Source: Alcanivorax sp.
Lineage (GTDB): Bacteria; Pseudomonadota; Gammaproteobacteria; Pseudomonadales; Alcanivoracaceae
Length of the DNA: 64,000 bases
Direction: 5' to 3'
Assembly: GCF_019431375.1 (NCBI RefSeq)
Contig: NZ_CP080267.1
Span: forward strand, 3,338,501 to 3,402,500
Translations under genes and position numbers: made by a program
Notes under the pieces: generated by a model
Told to the model about the DNA's origin: nothing
Databases searched by the model: none
What the model saw: the letters and a program-made list of their open reading frames with translations, nothing else
In this document: positions 51,460 to 60,948 of the stretch, piece by piece
How positions within the stretch are numbered: position 1 is the first letter of the stretch
Layout: each line of letters opens with the position of its first letter

Positions 51460-54245
51460 GAGTGGCTGCCTCTGCGACGCAGCAACAGCAGGGCCAGCAG
51501 GCCGGTAGCAACACCGGCGCTGCCGCCAGCATTGCCGAAGCTGCCGGATGCATTGTTATCGGAGGAATCGTCATCGCCGGTCGGGGTGCTTTCGTCGTTC
51601 ATGGAGACAGCGACTGCAGCGGAAGGAGTGGAACTGCCGGCACTGTTGAGGCTGCTAACCCGGTAGCGATAGCGGTTGCCCACGGTGACCCGGCTGTCGG
51701 TGTAGCGGGTGCTGTTGGCATTCAGTTCGGCGATGGCCTGCCAGGCCAGCCAGGTGTCACCGTCAAGACGCTGGCGTTCGATACGAAAACCGAATTCGTT
51801 CTCGGCATTATCCTGCCATTGCAGTATTACGGCGGTGTTCTGACGTTGGGCTTGCAGATTGCCCGGTGTTGCAGGCACGCGCTCGAAAAGCTGCTCCGCG
51901 CGGTTGCTGAGCGGAGAAGGGCCTACGGCATTGAAGGCCTGCACCTGGTAACGGTAGCGCGTGCCTGCCATGACAGTGCTGTCATCATGGCGGGTCTGGT
52001 TGCTGCCCAGCTCGGTGAGACGTTGCCATTCACTCCAGGTTTCCCCGTTGAATTGCTGGCGCAGGATCCGCAAGCCGGTTTCGTTGTCGGCATTGTCCTG
52101 CCAGATCAGGCGAATGGCGTCTTGCAGCAGGCGGCTGGTCAGATTGGACGGTGCGTCGGGCCGCGAACCAAACTGGATTTCCGCCAGGTTTGACGGGGCT
52201 GAACTAAGGGTGGCGTTATGAGCAATCACCCGGTACTGATAGCGTTCCCCGAGCACGGCGGTGCTGTCCAGATATTGTTCACTGTCGGTGGCCAGACCCT
52301 TGGCCAGGCTGGCCCACACTGTCCAGCTGCCATTGTTCTCCCGGCGGCGCTGGATTTCATAGCGTTGCTCGTTGTCTGCCTGGTCGTTCCAGGTCAACTG
52401 GATGCCGTCTTGCGCCATGGCTGCTGCCAGGTTGGCGGGGGTGGCCGGGGTGCCTTCGATGATGATGCTGACGGTGTTTGAGCTGTCGCCAGTGATGTCG
52501 CTGCCTTCGGCAATCACCCGGTATTGATAGCTGATGTCAGTGGCGACGCCGCTGTCGATATGGCTGTCGCTGTCCGCGGACAGGTTTGCCAGCGGTTCCC
52601 AGCCGCTGAGATCGCTGTAGCGCTCGACCCGGTAGCCGGTTTCGGTGTAGGCCCGGTCGGTCCAGGTCAGGGTCACCTGCGGTGGTTCCTGCTGGGCCTG
52701 CGCCTGCAGGTCGTCGGGTTGGCTGGACACGATGTTATAGGACAAGGGTGTTGTCAGCTGGTCGTTGTCGGGGAGGATGTCTTTCACCTCGCTGCCGTTG
52801 ATAGCGGCCGTCTGTGTCAGCAGTGCCTGCGCCGGGGTGGTGCTGGTGATGGTCAGTGTCAGGCTGGCAGGGGAGAAGGGTGGGGTCAGCGAACAGCTAT
52901 AGCTACGCTGGTCGGTGGCGATGGTGCAGTCCCCTTCCGGCAGGGTTAGTTGGTCGATCCTGGCGTTGCTCAGATCTCCCTGCAACTGGATCAGGTCAGG
53001 CGCCCGGGAGGCTTGCTGGTAGTCCACGCTATAGGCCAGCGTCAGGGTGGTGCCTGTGCTGTTATTGAAGGTGTCCGGGTTGCCACTGTCGGCGCTCAGT
53101 CCCGCATCCACCGGGTAGTTGAAGCAGGCATCGTGGTTGACGAGGCTGTCGATCTTGGCGGTCATCTGGTTCACCGAGCAGCTGGAAAAGCCGGTGGCAC
53201 TGCCGTCGGCCCAGCTGGACATGATGTAGCCGTTGCCGCAGTAACGCTCCGGGTGGTCGACCTGGTCGGATTCCACATTGTCGTGGTTGGCGCCGAAGTT
53301 GTGGCCGATTTCATGGGCCATGACGATGGCCGTCAGGGGAATGTTGATGTACTCCTGGGTGACGCCGGTGGCATAGCCATTGGTATTGCAAAGGGTCCCC
53401 ACATAGGCAAGGCCCACGGTGGAGCCGTCGAATTCACGGCCGGAGAGCAGTTCCATTAGTGGGCTGGCGGTGCTGGTGTCGGCGAAGGCAAAGCCGTGGT
53501 ACTTCTCGCGCAGATCTACCAGTAGTTCATTGGCGCTGGTGGATGCCAGCAACAGTTCTTCGCTGGGAAATTCAACGTGCAGGTTGTCGAACACTATGTT
53601 CAGGTCGTTGCGGTAGAAACCGTCGATGATATTGAGCAGTTCCACTACCTTGTCCTGGTAGGTATCCGGATGCTTCTGCTGGAACAGGTGGTCGACGATC
53701 AGGTATTTCTCCGGCAGCAGGCAGACGCCGTCCACTTGCTCGGTACACATGTCTTCCAGGGTGGCGGCGGCGATTTCGTAGCCGCCTGAACGGGGGCTGG
53801 CGCCTTCCCGGGTCGGCAGTTCCAGAGAGCTGTGGGTGCCATCGCCCACACCGCAGGTGCCAGGTTCCTGCAGGCTTTGCAGGGAACGGGCAACGGGGAG
53901 ATTGTTGTGCTGGCTGAACGCGTTGCTATCGATAATGTGCATTTCGCCATTCAGTGACACTACACCGGACCAGTTGTCGTCAAGCCGGGACAGGCGTACC
54001 CAGCTTTGCGGAACCTGTTCCAGTGTGCCGCTGTAGTGATTGCCCCTGATCAGTTGTCGGTCCGCGTCGGACATGCCGATCCGGGCGGTGCTCGGTTCCA
54101 GAACGGCCCGGTAACGGCTGCCATCAATAAACAGTTCGGTGCTGGCTTGAGAGGCTTCAGCGATTACCTGGTTGCCAGGGAAAAGCAGGGCAGCCAGCAG
54201 CAGGCCGCGCCAGGATGCCAGTGGCCGACGGAAACGCATTGCCAT
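51453..54245 (-). CDS. Secreted metalloprotease with fibronectin III domains and GlyGly-CTERM tail
   Basis: 930 residues. Signal peptide about 1-30; reprolysin-like metallopeptidase core with zinc motif HEIGHNFGANHD near residue 310 (HExxHxxGxxH) and a Cys-rich follow-up (CNTNGYATG); a beta-rich segment; four fibronectin type III-like repeats at about 505-885 (each with LTWxDxAxNExxYxIxR pattern). The C-terminus is acidic/Ser-rich, then GGSAGVATGLLALLLLRRR, a GlyGly-CTERM-type sorting signal cut by rhombosortase in type II secretion bacteria. Likely surface-exposed or released. Its substrate is unknown. Confidence 0.88.
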   Translation of the reverse strand: MAMRFRRPLASWRGLLLAALLFPGNQVIAEASQASTELFIDGSRYRAVLEPSTARIGMSDADRQLIRGNHYSGTLEQVPQSWVRLSRLDDNWSGVVSLNGEMHIIDSNAFSQHNNLPVARSLQSLQEPGTCGVGDGTHSSLELPTREGASPRSGGYEIAAATLEDMCTEQVDGVCLLPEKYLIVDHLFQQKHPDTYQDKVVELLNIIDGFYRNDLNIVFDNLHVEFPSEELLLASTSANELLVDLREKYHGFAFADTSTASPLMELLSGREFDGSTVGLAYVGTLCNTNGYATGVTQEYINIPLTAIVMAHEIGHNFGANHDNVESDQVDHPERYCGNGYIMSSWADGSATGFSSCSVNQMTAKIDSLVNHDACFNYPVDAGLSADSGNPDTFNNSTGTTLTLAYSVDYQQASRAPDLIQLQGDLSNARIDQLTLPEGDCTIATDQRSYSCSLTPPFSPASLTLTITSTTPAQALLTQTAAINGSEVKDILPDNDQLTTPLSYNIVSSQPDDLQAQAQQEPPQVTLTWTDRAYTETGYRVERYSDLSGWEPLANLSADSDSHIDSGVATDISYQYRVIAEGSDITGDSSNTVSIIIEGTPATPANLAAAMAQDGIQLTWNDQADNEQRYEIQRRRENNGSWTVWASLAKGLATDSEQYLDSTAVLGERYQYRVIAHNATLSSAPSNLAEIQFGSRPDAPSNLTSRLLQDAIRLIWQDNADNETGLRILRQQFNGETWSEWQRLTELGSNQTRHDDSTVMAGTRYRYQVQAFNAVGPSPLSNRAEQLFERVPATPGNLQAQRQNTAVILQWQDNAENEFGFRIERQRLDGDTWLAWQAIAELNANSTRYTDSRVTVGNRYRYRVSSLNSAGSSTPSAAVAVSMNDESTPTGDDDSSDNNASGSFGNAGGSAGVATGLLALLLLRRRGSHSC

Positions 54246-54397
54246 GGGTGGTTCTCCCCCTTACTGGGTTTTTCGTATTTTTGATCTGGCTATTTCGGTG
54301 TAGGCGTTGCGGGGGATTTTGCGTACCTGCGGGCCGGTATGTTGTGCGACGGATCCCATTCCTGGCTATCTGAACGAGCGTGCCGCGTTATTTGGCC

Positions 54398-55039
54398 TCA
54401 GGCGGGGCTGAACAGGGCAGCCAGTCGGCGCGCCGCCTGTTCTATCTGCTCGGGTGACTGGTGGGAAAAAAGGGCGTGGATCACGGCCAGGGCGTCGGCC
54501 CCCTGCGCCAGTAGCTGGCAACCATTGTCGGCATCAACCCCGCCGATGGCGACCAGAGGAATCGTCAGCCGTTGACGGGCCTGGTCGAGGATGAGCGGAT
54601 CAGCAGGCGGTGCCTGTGGCTTGGTACGGGAAGGGAAGAAGCGGCCGAAGGCCACATAGTCAGCGCCAGCGTCTGCGGCCTGTTCTGCCAGGATCAGGTT
54701 GCTGTGACAGGTAACCCCGATGATTTTGTCGGGGCCAAGTAGCTGCCGGGCCCGGGCGATGCCGCCGTCGCTCTGGCCGATGTGGACGCCGTCGGCATCA
54801 ATGTCTGCGGCCAGGGTTGGGTCATCGTTGACCAGGAAGAGGGCGCCGTGTTTTCGACACAGGGCCTGAAGCTGGCTGGCGCGCTGACGGCGTTGTGCGG
54901 AGCTGGCGGTTTTGTCCCGATATTGCAGCAGGTGGGCGCCACCGCGCAGGGCGGCCTCCGCCGCCGGCAGTAGCCGCCGGTCGGGGATCAGGGTCGGATC
55001 GGTGATGGCGTACAAGCCGTGAATGCGAGGGTCTGTCAT
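54398..55039 (-). CDS. thiE: Thiamine-phosphate synthase
   Basis: 213 residues, TIM barrel. Couples the pyrimidine and thiazole halves of thiamine. Conserved LLQYRDKTASSAQRR (about 37-51), FLVNDDPTLAADIDADGVHIGQ and YVAFGRFFPSRTK. Overlaps the thiD stop by 4 bases (ATGA), so thiD-thiE form a coupled pair. No TPP riboswitch is apparent before thiD. Confidence 0.96.
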   Translation of the reverse strand: MTDPRIHGLYAITDPTLIPDRRLLPAAEAALRGGAHLLQYRDKTASSAQRRQRASQLQALCRKHGALFLVNDDPTLAADIDADGVHIGQSDGGIARARQLLGPDKIIGVTCHSNLILAEQAADAGADYVAFGRFFPSRTKPQAPPADPLILDQARQRLTIPLVAIGGVDADNGCQLLAQGADALAVIHALFSHQSPEQIEQAARRLAALFSPA

Positions 55040-55794
55040 CGCCGGTCGGGGACGTGCTGGCCCTGGCCCGGGCGGAAGGCGTTACGCAGGAAGCGATCCA
55101 CATGGGCCTGGCCGTCTGCCACCGCATTGGCAAGGGATTCCCCGTGGCCGCGCAGGCAGGCAATGGACGACGCCAGGGTGCAGCCGGAGCCATGATAGCT
55201 GTGAGGCAGACGCTCCCAGCTCCACTGTTGCTCGCCGTCGGCGCTGAACAGATGGTTGGTGACCTGGTCGGTGTCGTCGTGGGTGCCGGTGATCAGGGCG
55301 GCGCGGCCGGTGCGTTCAACCAGCTCGGTACCGCAGTCGGCCACGGATTGGCGGCCGGTGAGTGCCTGGGCTTCGGGCAGGTTGGGGGTCATCACGTCGC
55401 AAAAGGGCGCCAGCTTTTCCAGCATGGCGTCCGCCAGGGATTCGCTGGCCAGGCTGCCGCCGGCTTCGGCGGCCAACACCGGGTCCAGTATCACAGGCAC
55501 GCCGGACAATTGCGGCAACAGCTCGGCGATAAAGTCGATGATGGCCACGGAACCGGTCATGCCGATTTTCACCGCCTGGAACTGGTAATCCTCCAACAGG
55601 GCGGTGGCCTGTTGGCGTAGCAGATTCACGTCGGTGAGGCGGAAGCCGCGCACGTTCTGGCTGTTCTGCACGGTCAACCCGGTGATCAGGGTGGAGGCAA
55701 AGCCGCCCAGGGCGCGAATGGCTTCAATGTCCGCATGGATGCCGGCGCCCCCGGAAGGATCATGGCCAGCGATGACGAGAATATTGGGTTTCAT
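55036..55794 (-). CDS. thiD: Hydroxymethylpyrimidine/phosphomethylpyrimidine kinase
   Basis: 252 residues, ribokinase fold. Phosphorylates HMP and HMP-P for thiamine synthesis. N-terminal IAGHDPSGGAGIHADI (about 8-23), substrate-side KIGMTGS and C-terminal HGSGCTLASSIACLRG with the GSGCxLA anion hole. First gene of the thiDE pair; a GGACGG/CCGTCC hairpin lies upstream at about 55829-55852, between it and the hemJ stop. Confidence 0.96.
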   Translation of the reverse strand: MKPNILVIAGHDPSGGAGIHADIEAIRALGGFASTLITGLTVQNSQNVRGFRLTDVNLLRQQATALLEDYQFQAVKIGMTGSVAIIDFIAELLPQLSGVPVILDPVLAAEAGGSLASESLADAMLEKLAPFCDVMTPNLPEAQALTGRQSVADCGTELVERTGRAALITGTHDDTDQVTNHLFSADGEQQWSWERLPHSYHGSGCTLASSIACLRGHGESLANAVADGQAHVDRFLRNAFRPGQGQHVPDRR

Positions 55795-55866
55795 AAAAGA
55801 ATGCCTGCCGCTGTACTCCTGACGTGCGGACGGCCTTTCCGTCCGGCGTCAGGGCTTAAGCGTTTT

Positions 55867-56313
55867 TCAGAATGGTCTCACTACCGCCAATATAACAATG
55901 GCCACCAGCAGAAACACGGGGATCTCGTTGAAGATACGGTAAAACTTGTCGCTCTTGGTGTTGGCGTCGGCGGCGAATTTTTTCAGGTAGGCCAGGCAGA
56001 CGTGGTGATAGCCGATAAGCAGGAACACCAGAGTCAGTTTTGCATGCATCCAGCCGAAGCCTTTGTAGGCGTCCCAGTTGGCCGTCAGCATCCACAGGCC
56101 CAGCAGCACGGTGACAATCATGCTGGGGTTCATGATGCCCCGATACAGTTTGCGCTCCATGACCTTGAAGCGTTCCCGGCTGACCGTGTCTTCCGCCATG
56201 GCGTGATAAACGAACAGGCGCGGCAGGTAAAAAATGGCGGCAAACCAGCAGATCATGGCGATCAGGTGGAACGCTTTGATCCAGAGCAGGTGGTCAAGGG
56301 CGAACTGCATCAT
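55867..56313 (-). CDS. hemJ: Protoporphyrinogen oxidase HemJ
   Basis: 148 residues from ATG 56313 (ATGATG; 56310 also possible); the longer frame adds a non-hydrophobic leader. Four membrane spans with conserved His/Arg in IKAFHLIAMICWFAAIFYLP, GWMHAKLTLVF and YHHVCLAYLKKF, the signature of HemJ, which oxidises protoporphyrinogen IX in many gammaproteobacteria. Divergent from the ClC channel gene. Confidence 0.92.
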   Translation of the reverse strand: MMQFALDHLLWIKAFHLIAMICWFAAIFYLPRLFVYHAMAEDTVSRERFKVMERKLYRGIMNPSMIVTVLLGLWMLTANWDAYKGFGWMHAKLTLVFLLIGYHHVCLAYLKKFAADANTKSDKFYRIFNEIPVFLLVAIVILAVVRPF

Positions 56314-56425
56314 GATGTGGCAAGTCTCCGGGGTGTTGTGAGTGGAGGGATTGGAAGTCAGGGCGTAGACTATACCGACTTCCTGCCATTGTTTCGTCAA
56401 CCTGCACTGATTGCCAAGGAGTCCC

Positions 56426-57844
56426 GTGAATAAGCGGCCACGTCACCGTCGTCTGATGCGTTACTACCTGTTTCGCACTCGCCGCGTGAGTCGTCGTCAG
56501 CTGGGGTCCTGGGAGGACTGGAAGCTGCGCGCGGTGTTCTGGATCGGCGCTGTGCTGGTGGGGCTGTTGGTGGTGGCGTTCGCCTGGGTGGCGGAGTTGG
56601 CGTCGCACACCTTCATTCAGATACACGAGCAATCACCGCTGTTGCCGGTGCTGATCACGCCGCTGGGTATGCTGATCATTGTCTGGCTGATGCGGCAGCT
56701 GGGCACCGAGTCCCAGGGCAGTGGTATTCCCCAGGTGCTGGTAGTACTCAAGCAACGTTACCACTGGCTGCGGCCCACCTTTCTTTCTTTGCGAGTCATC
56801 TTCGGCAAGTTCATCCTGACCTGCCTGGGGTTGCTGTGCGGTGCCAGTATCGGCCGAGAGGGGCCCAGTGTGCATATGGGCGCGGCGATGATGTATTCAG
56901 TGGGCCGTCTGGGGCGTCTGAATCAGAAATATGTGGATAATTCCCTGATCGTGGCCGGAGGGGCTGCCGGGGTGTCGGCGGCGTTCAATGCGCCGCTGGC
57001 CGGGATTGTATTCGCCATTGAAGAGCTGTCGGGCTCCTTCGAGCAGCGCACCAGCGGGACCCTTATTCTGGCGATTATCCTGTCCGGGGTAGTGGTGCTG
57101 ATGATCATGGGGCACTACAGTTTTTTCGGTCACCCGGTGGGGGGGCTGGATATTACCCGGGACTGGGCGGCCATTGGTGTCACTGGTCTGGTGTGTGGTC
57201 TGTTCGGTGGCTTGTTCAGTCGCCTGCTGATCAAGGGTAGCCAGTTTCTTTCCCCCCATGCCCGGGCGCATCCCTATCGGGTGGTGCTGATGTGTGCGCT
57301 GGTGCTGGTGTTGCTGGGGCTGCTTACCGGGGGCGCCACCTATGGCAGTGGCTATGAACAGGCCAGCACCCTGCTGGACGGGGAGCATCCCGGGAACTGG
57401 AGTTTTGCCCTGGCCAAGATGTCCGCCACGCTGGTCTCGTATTTCACCGGCATCCCCGGAGGCTTGTTCTCGCCTAGCCTGGCGGCGGGGGCCGGATTCG
57501 GTAATGTGATCGGTGGCTTTTTCCCGGAGTCTTCACTGGTCGGGATTACCCTGGTGGCCATGGCTGCTTTCCTGGCTGGCGTAATCCAGCGCCCCATTAC
57601 CTCTTTCGTGATCGTCATGGAACTGACCGGTAACCGCCACGACATCCTGCTGCCGCTGATGGCCGGGGCTTTCCTGGCAACGGCGGTGGCCAAGCTCGTC
57701 TGGACCCGCCCGCTTTATGATTCCCTGGCCGAGCGGCTGGCGGACGGGCGCGGCATGGCCCTGGAGAAACCCCGGGAAAAGGGTGATGAGGGGGGCACGG
57801 AGCCGGCTGCAGGCAAGGAATCCGAACGGCAATTGCCCGGATAA
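56426..57844 (+). CDS. ClC-family chloride channel/transporter
   Basis: 472 residues from GTG 56426 after AAGGAG. The three ClC selectivity regions are present: GSGIPQV (about 99-105), GREGPSVHMG with the gating Glu (about 143-152) and GGLFSPSLAAGAGFG (about 347-361). About ten membrane helices and a charged C-terminal tail without CBS domains. Probably a H+/Cl- exchanger or channel of the inner membrane; the Glu supports exchange. Confidence 0.94.
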   Translation: MNKRPRHRRLMRYYLFRTRRVSRRQLGSWEDWKLRAVFWIGAVLVGLLVVAFAWVAELASHTFIQIHEQSPLLPVLITPLGMLIIVWLMRQLGTESQGSGIPQVLVVLKQRYHWLRPTFLSLRVIFGKFILTCLGLLCGASIGREGPSVHMGAAMMYSVGRLGRLNQKYVDNSLIVAGGAAGVSAAFNAPLAGIVFAIEELSGSFEQRTSGTLILAIILSGVVVLMIMGHYSFFGHPVGGLDITRDWAAIGVTGLVCGLFGGLFSRLLIKGSQFLSPHARAHPYRVVLMCALVLVLLGLLTGGATYGSGYEQASTLLDGEHPGNWSFALAKMSATLVSYFTGIPGGLFSPSLAAGAGFGNVIGGFFPESSLVGITLVAMAAFLAGVIQRPITSFVIVMELTGNRHDILLPLMAGAFLATAVAKLVWTRPLYDSLAERLADGRGMALEKPREKGDEGGTEPAAGKESERQLPG

Positions 57845-58104
57845 GTTGCCGGCCCATGGTGGCGCCCCTATCATGCGGGGTCATTTGTGAACCTGGAGCT
57901 ACGGCTTCAGGGTGGATGCATGGCGCAAGAATTTGTTGGCACAGGGGAGTTTCTGAAGAGGTGTCGTATCAGGGAATCTGATCGACTGAAGACTTTCTTT
58001 GGGAAACAACAGTCCCTGTGGCGGCAAAGCCTGTGTCAGGCGCCGCGATGAAGTCGTGGCATTTAGGTTAATGCAGTTCCCTGGTTAGCAGGGTGGAGAA
58101 TGAT

Positions 58105-59154
58105 ATGGCAGAGCCCCTGAAGGTTGGCGTAGTTGGTGGCACCGGATACACCGGGGTGGAATTGTTGCGCCTGCTGGTCAACCACCCCCATGTGGCTTTG
58201 GATGTGATTACCTCCCGGGGCGAGGCGGGTATTGCTGTGGCAGACCTGTTTCCTTCCCTGCGCGGGCGTACCGATCTGGTCTTCAGCGAGCCGGACGTGA
58301 AACGGCTGGCCGCCTGTGATGTGGTGTTTTTTGCTACTCCCCACAATGTGGCTATGCGCATGATGCCCGAGCTGATGGATGCTGGTGTGCGGGTGGTGGA
58401 TCTGTCTGCGGATTTCCGGCTCCGTGACCATGAGTTGTGGAGCGACTGGTACGGTGAGCCCCATGCCTGCCCGGAGTTGCTGGCGGACGCCGTCTACGGG
58501 TTGCCGGAAGTGAACCGGGAAAAGCTGCGTGATGCGCGGCTGGTAGCCTGTGCCGGCTGTTATCCCACGGCCATCCAGCTGGGGTACCTGCCATTGCTGG
58601 AAAACGGCTGGATCCATCCGGACCAGCTGATTGCCAACGCGGCCAGTGGTGCCAGCGGTGCCGGCAAGGGGGCCAAGGTGCCCATGCTGTTGGCGGAGGC
58701 CGGCGAGAGCTACAAGGCCTATGGCGCCAGCGGCCATCGCCACCTGCCGGAAATCGAGCAGGGCCTGGGGGATATTGCCGGTGGGCCGGTAAAGGCCACC
58801 TTTGTGCCGCATCTGATTCCCATGATTCGCGGTATTCACGCTACCCTCTATGGTCAGCTGACCCCGCAATCTCCGTCCCTGGAAGAGATCCAGGCAGCCT
58901 ATGAAGCCCGTTATGCCAACGAGCCCTTCGTGGACGTGATGCCCCTGGGCAGCCACCCAGAGACCCGTTTCGTAAAAGGCGCCAACACCTGCCGGATTGC
59001 CTTGCACCAACCACGGGGTGAGAACGTAATTGTGGTACTGTCGGTGATCGATAACCTGGTCAAGGGGGCCTCCGGGCAGGCGGTGCAGGCGATGAATATC
59101 ATGTTTGGGCTGGACGAAGGGGCGGGGCTGGCAGTCGTTCCGTTGATGCCCTGA
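58105..59154 (+). CDS. argC: N-acetyl-gamma-glutamyl-phosphate reductase
   Basis: 349 residues from ATG 58105 (GGAG seven bases before). NADPH site GVVGGTGYTGVELLRLL near the start, catalytic Cys in ACAGCYPTAIQLG (about 150-160) and His in the SGHRHLPEI segment. Third step of arginine synthesis. Heads a Pseudomonas-like cluster argC-DUF6776-bactofilin-erpA. The 57845-58104 gap before it has no convincing gene. Confidence 0.96.
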   Translation: MAEPLKVGVVGGTGYTGVELLRLLVNHPHVALDVITSRGEAGIAVADLFPSLRGRTDLVFSEPDVKRLAACDVVFFATPHNVAMRMMPELMDAGVRVVDLSADFRLRDHELWSDWYGEPHACPELLADAVYGLPEVNREKLRDARLVACAGCYPTAIQLGYLPLLENGWIHPDQLIANAASGASGAGKGAKVPMLLAEAGESYKAYGASGHRHLPEIEQGLGDIAGGPVKATFVPHLIPMIRGIHATLYGQLTPQSPSLEEIQAAYEARYANEPFVDVMPLGSHPETRFVKGANTCRIALHQPRGENVIVVLSVIDNLVKGASGQAVQAMNIMFGLDEGAGLAVVPLMP

Positions 59155-59155
59155 T

Positions 59156-59881
59156 ATGGCACGCAAACCGAAAAGCCGGGCGGGCATTGATGATGTGATG
59201 CTGATGCCGGTGAGTCCTTCCCGGCAGAAAAAGCGCCGCCGGCTTTGGATAGTGAGCTTGCTGATATTCGCCGTGCTGCTGTTTGCCGGCGGTTTCTGGA
59301 CCGGCAGCAGTGGTGCCCTGGATACGTCCGCGGCCAATCAACGCCTGCGCAGCGACCTGAAGACCGCCAAGCGAGAGCTGGAAGCGGCCCGTAACGAGCT
59401 TGCCCTGTATCGCACCGATACCGAAGTGACCCGGGAGGCCCGGGAGACCCTGCGCCAGGAGATCAAGTCCCTGCGCGATCAGGCTGCTGAGCTGGAAGAA
59501 GCGGTGGTGTTTTACAAGAGCGTGATGGCGCCGGGTGCCAGCGAGGGGCTGCAGATTGAAAAAATGGTGCTCCAGCCCGAGGATGAAAGCGGCGTTTACC
59601 GCTACCGGTTGGTACTGGTGCAGGCAGGGGATAACCGCAATTATCTGTCCGGGGACATCAGTTTGACCCTGCGTGGCAGCCGCGATGGGGAGCCCTTTTC
59701 CCTGAGTGGAACCGATTGGCTGGAAGATGGCAGTGAGACGCGCTTCCGGTTTCGTTACTTCCAGGAGCTGAATGGCCGCTTTCAGGTGCCGGAAGGGGTG
59801 GAGCTGGACGCCATAGATGTAGAAGCTGAGAGCGGCGGCAGAAACCGTTACCAGACACAAAAAACCGTAAAATGGCAGTAG
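59156..59881 (+). CDS. DUF6776-family membrane-anchored coiled-coil protein
   Basis: 241 residues. A basic N-terminal tail (PSRQKKRRRLW), one membrane span at about 29-49, a coiled coil at about 60-125 (RLRSDLKTAKRELEAARNEL) and a beta-rich C-terminal domain (VYRYRLVLVQAGDNRNYL). Same protein lies between argC and bactofilin in Pseudomonas; its function is unknown, but the neighbourhood hints at a role with bactofilin at the cell envelope. The start is one base after argC stops. Confidence 0.82.
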   Translation: MARKPKSRAGIDDVMLMPVSPSRQKKRRRLWIVSLLIFAVLLFAGGFWTGSSGALDTSAANQRLRSDLKTAKRELEAARNELALYRTDTEVTREARETLRQEIKSLRDQAAELEEAVVFYKSVMAPGASEGLQIEKMVLQPEDESGVYRYRLVLVQAGDNRNYLSGDISLTLRGSRDGEPFSLSGTDWLEDGSETRFRFRYFQELNGRFQVPEGVELDAIDVEAESGGRNRYQTQKTVKWQ

Positions 59882-59890
59882 GAGAGACCC

Positions 59891-60355
59891 GTGCTTGGCC
59901 GAGACAAGAAATCCGCAACAAGCAGTACATCCGGTTCGTCCCAGGATTACCGTAACCACACCCTGATTGCGCCCAGTGCCACGGTCCGAGGTGATATTGA
60001 ATTCACCGGCGGGTTGCATGTTCAGGGTACCGTGGAAGGCAATATCAATGTGGGCAAGGATGGTGGCCGTCTGATCATCGGCGAAAGCGGTGTGGTCAAA
60101 GGGGAAATTCAGGTACCCCAAGTCATCATCAATGGCCGTGTGGAAGGGGATGTGCACGCCACTGAGAATCTGGAGTTGGCCGAAAAGGCCTCCGTGGAAG
60201 GCAATGTCTATTACCTGATGATCGAGATGGTCATGGGCGCGCGGGTCAATGGCAAGCTGGTCCGCCTGGACGATGAACGCCGTAACCTGCCGGCACCGGA
60301 TGCCTCCGGCAAGAACGCCGGCAAGGCTTCTGGCAAGGAAGCGGTGGCCGAATAA
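59891..60355 (+). CDS. Bactofilin-family cytoskeletal protein
   Basis: 154 residues with GTG start. The core (about 25-130) is a right-handed beta helix of Gly/Val repeats (GGLHVQGTVEGNINVGKDG, QVIINGRVEGDVHATENLEL) typical of bactofilins, which polymerise without nucleotide and position envelope machinery. Short disordered ends. Ten bases after the DUF6776 gene. Confidence 0.92.
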   Translation: MLGRDKKSATSSTSGSSQDYRNHTLIAPSATVRGDIEFTGGLHVQGTVEGNINVGKDGGRLIIGESGVVKGEIQVPQVIINGRVEGDVHATENLELAEKASVEGNVYYLMIEMVMGARVNGKLVRLDDERRNLPAPDASGKNAGKASGKEAVAE

Positions 60356-60446
60356 TTCTTGACTGTTTTAGTCGGGTACTGGAACATAATCAGCCCGTTG
60401 GCCTTCCCGGCCACGGGCCAATCCGTCACCCGTTGCAAGCGAGAGT

Positions 60447-60785
60447 ATGACCGAAAACGCCCCGATCTCATTCACCGATGCCGCCGCCGCCAAGGTCAAG
60501 GAACTGCGTGACGACGAAGGCAATCCGCAACTCAAACTACGCGTGTATATCACGGGCGGTGGCTGTGCCGGGTTTTCCTACGGCTTCACCTTTGACGAAG
60601 CGGTCAACGATGACGACACCATTGTTGAAAAGGATGGTGTGACCCTGCTGGTCGATGCCATGAGCATCCAGTATCTGGACGGTTCCCAGGTGGATTACGA
60701 AAAGGGGTTGATGGGCTCACGCTTTGTGGTCAGCAACCCTAACGCTGCCACCACCTGTGGTTGTGGTTCTTCTTTCTCAGTCTGA
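60447..60785 (+). CDS. erpA: Iron-sulfur cluster insertion protein ErpA
   Basis: 112 residues, A-type carrier. The three cluster Cys are in GGGCAGFSYGF (about Cys40) and TCGCGSSF (about Cys104 and Cys106). The N-terminal SFTDAAAAKVKELRDDEGN is typical of ErpA, which delivers Fe-S clusters to apo-enzymes including IspG/IspH. Follows bactofilin as in Pseudomonas. Confidence 0.96.
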   Translation: MTENAPISFTDAAAAKVKELRDDEGNPQLKLRVYITGGGCAGFSYGFTFDEAVNDDDTIVEKDGVTLLVDAMSIQYLDGSQVDYEKGLMGSRFVVSNPNAATTCGCGSSFSV

Positions 60786-60948
60786 ACCTGCTCGCGTCAA
60801 CGTTTCTATCCTGTGGACATGATGCCCGCGAAACTCCCTCCGCACAGGTGTGGTGGGGTGGGTGTTCATATGGCAAGAGCTCCTGACTGTCACAAAACCT
60901 TCACCGTTTGATCAACTTATCGTCGTTTTTGCGGGTGACACTAGCCCC

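Noticed and set aside
55795..55860. TPP riboswitch in front of thiD
   Set aside because: The upstream gap is only about 70 bases, contains a simple GGACGG/CCGTCC hairpin and lacks the conserved CUGAGA-type core.
57920..58051. A 43-codon open frame (MAQEFVGTGEFLKRC...) before argC
   Set aside because: No good ribosome site and no recognisable family; possible by chance in a 260-base gap.
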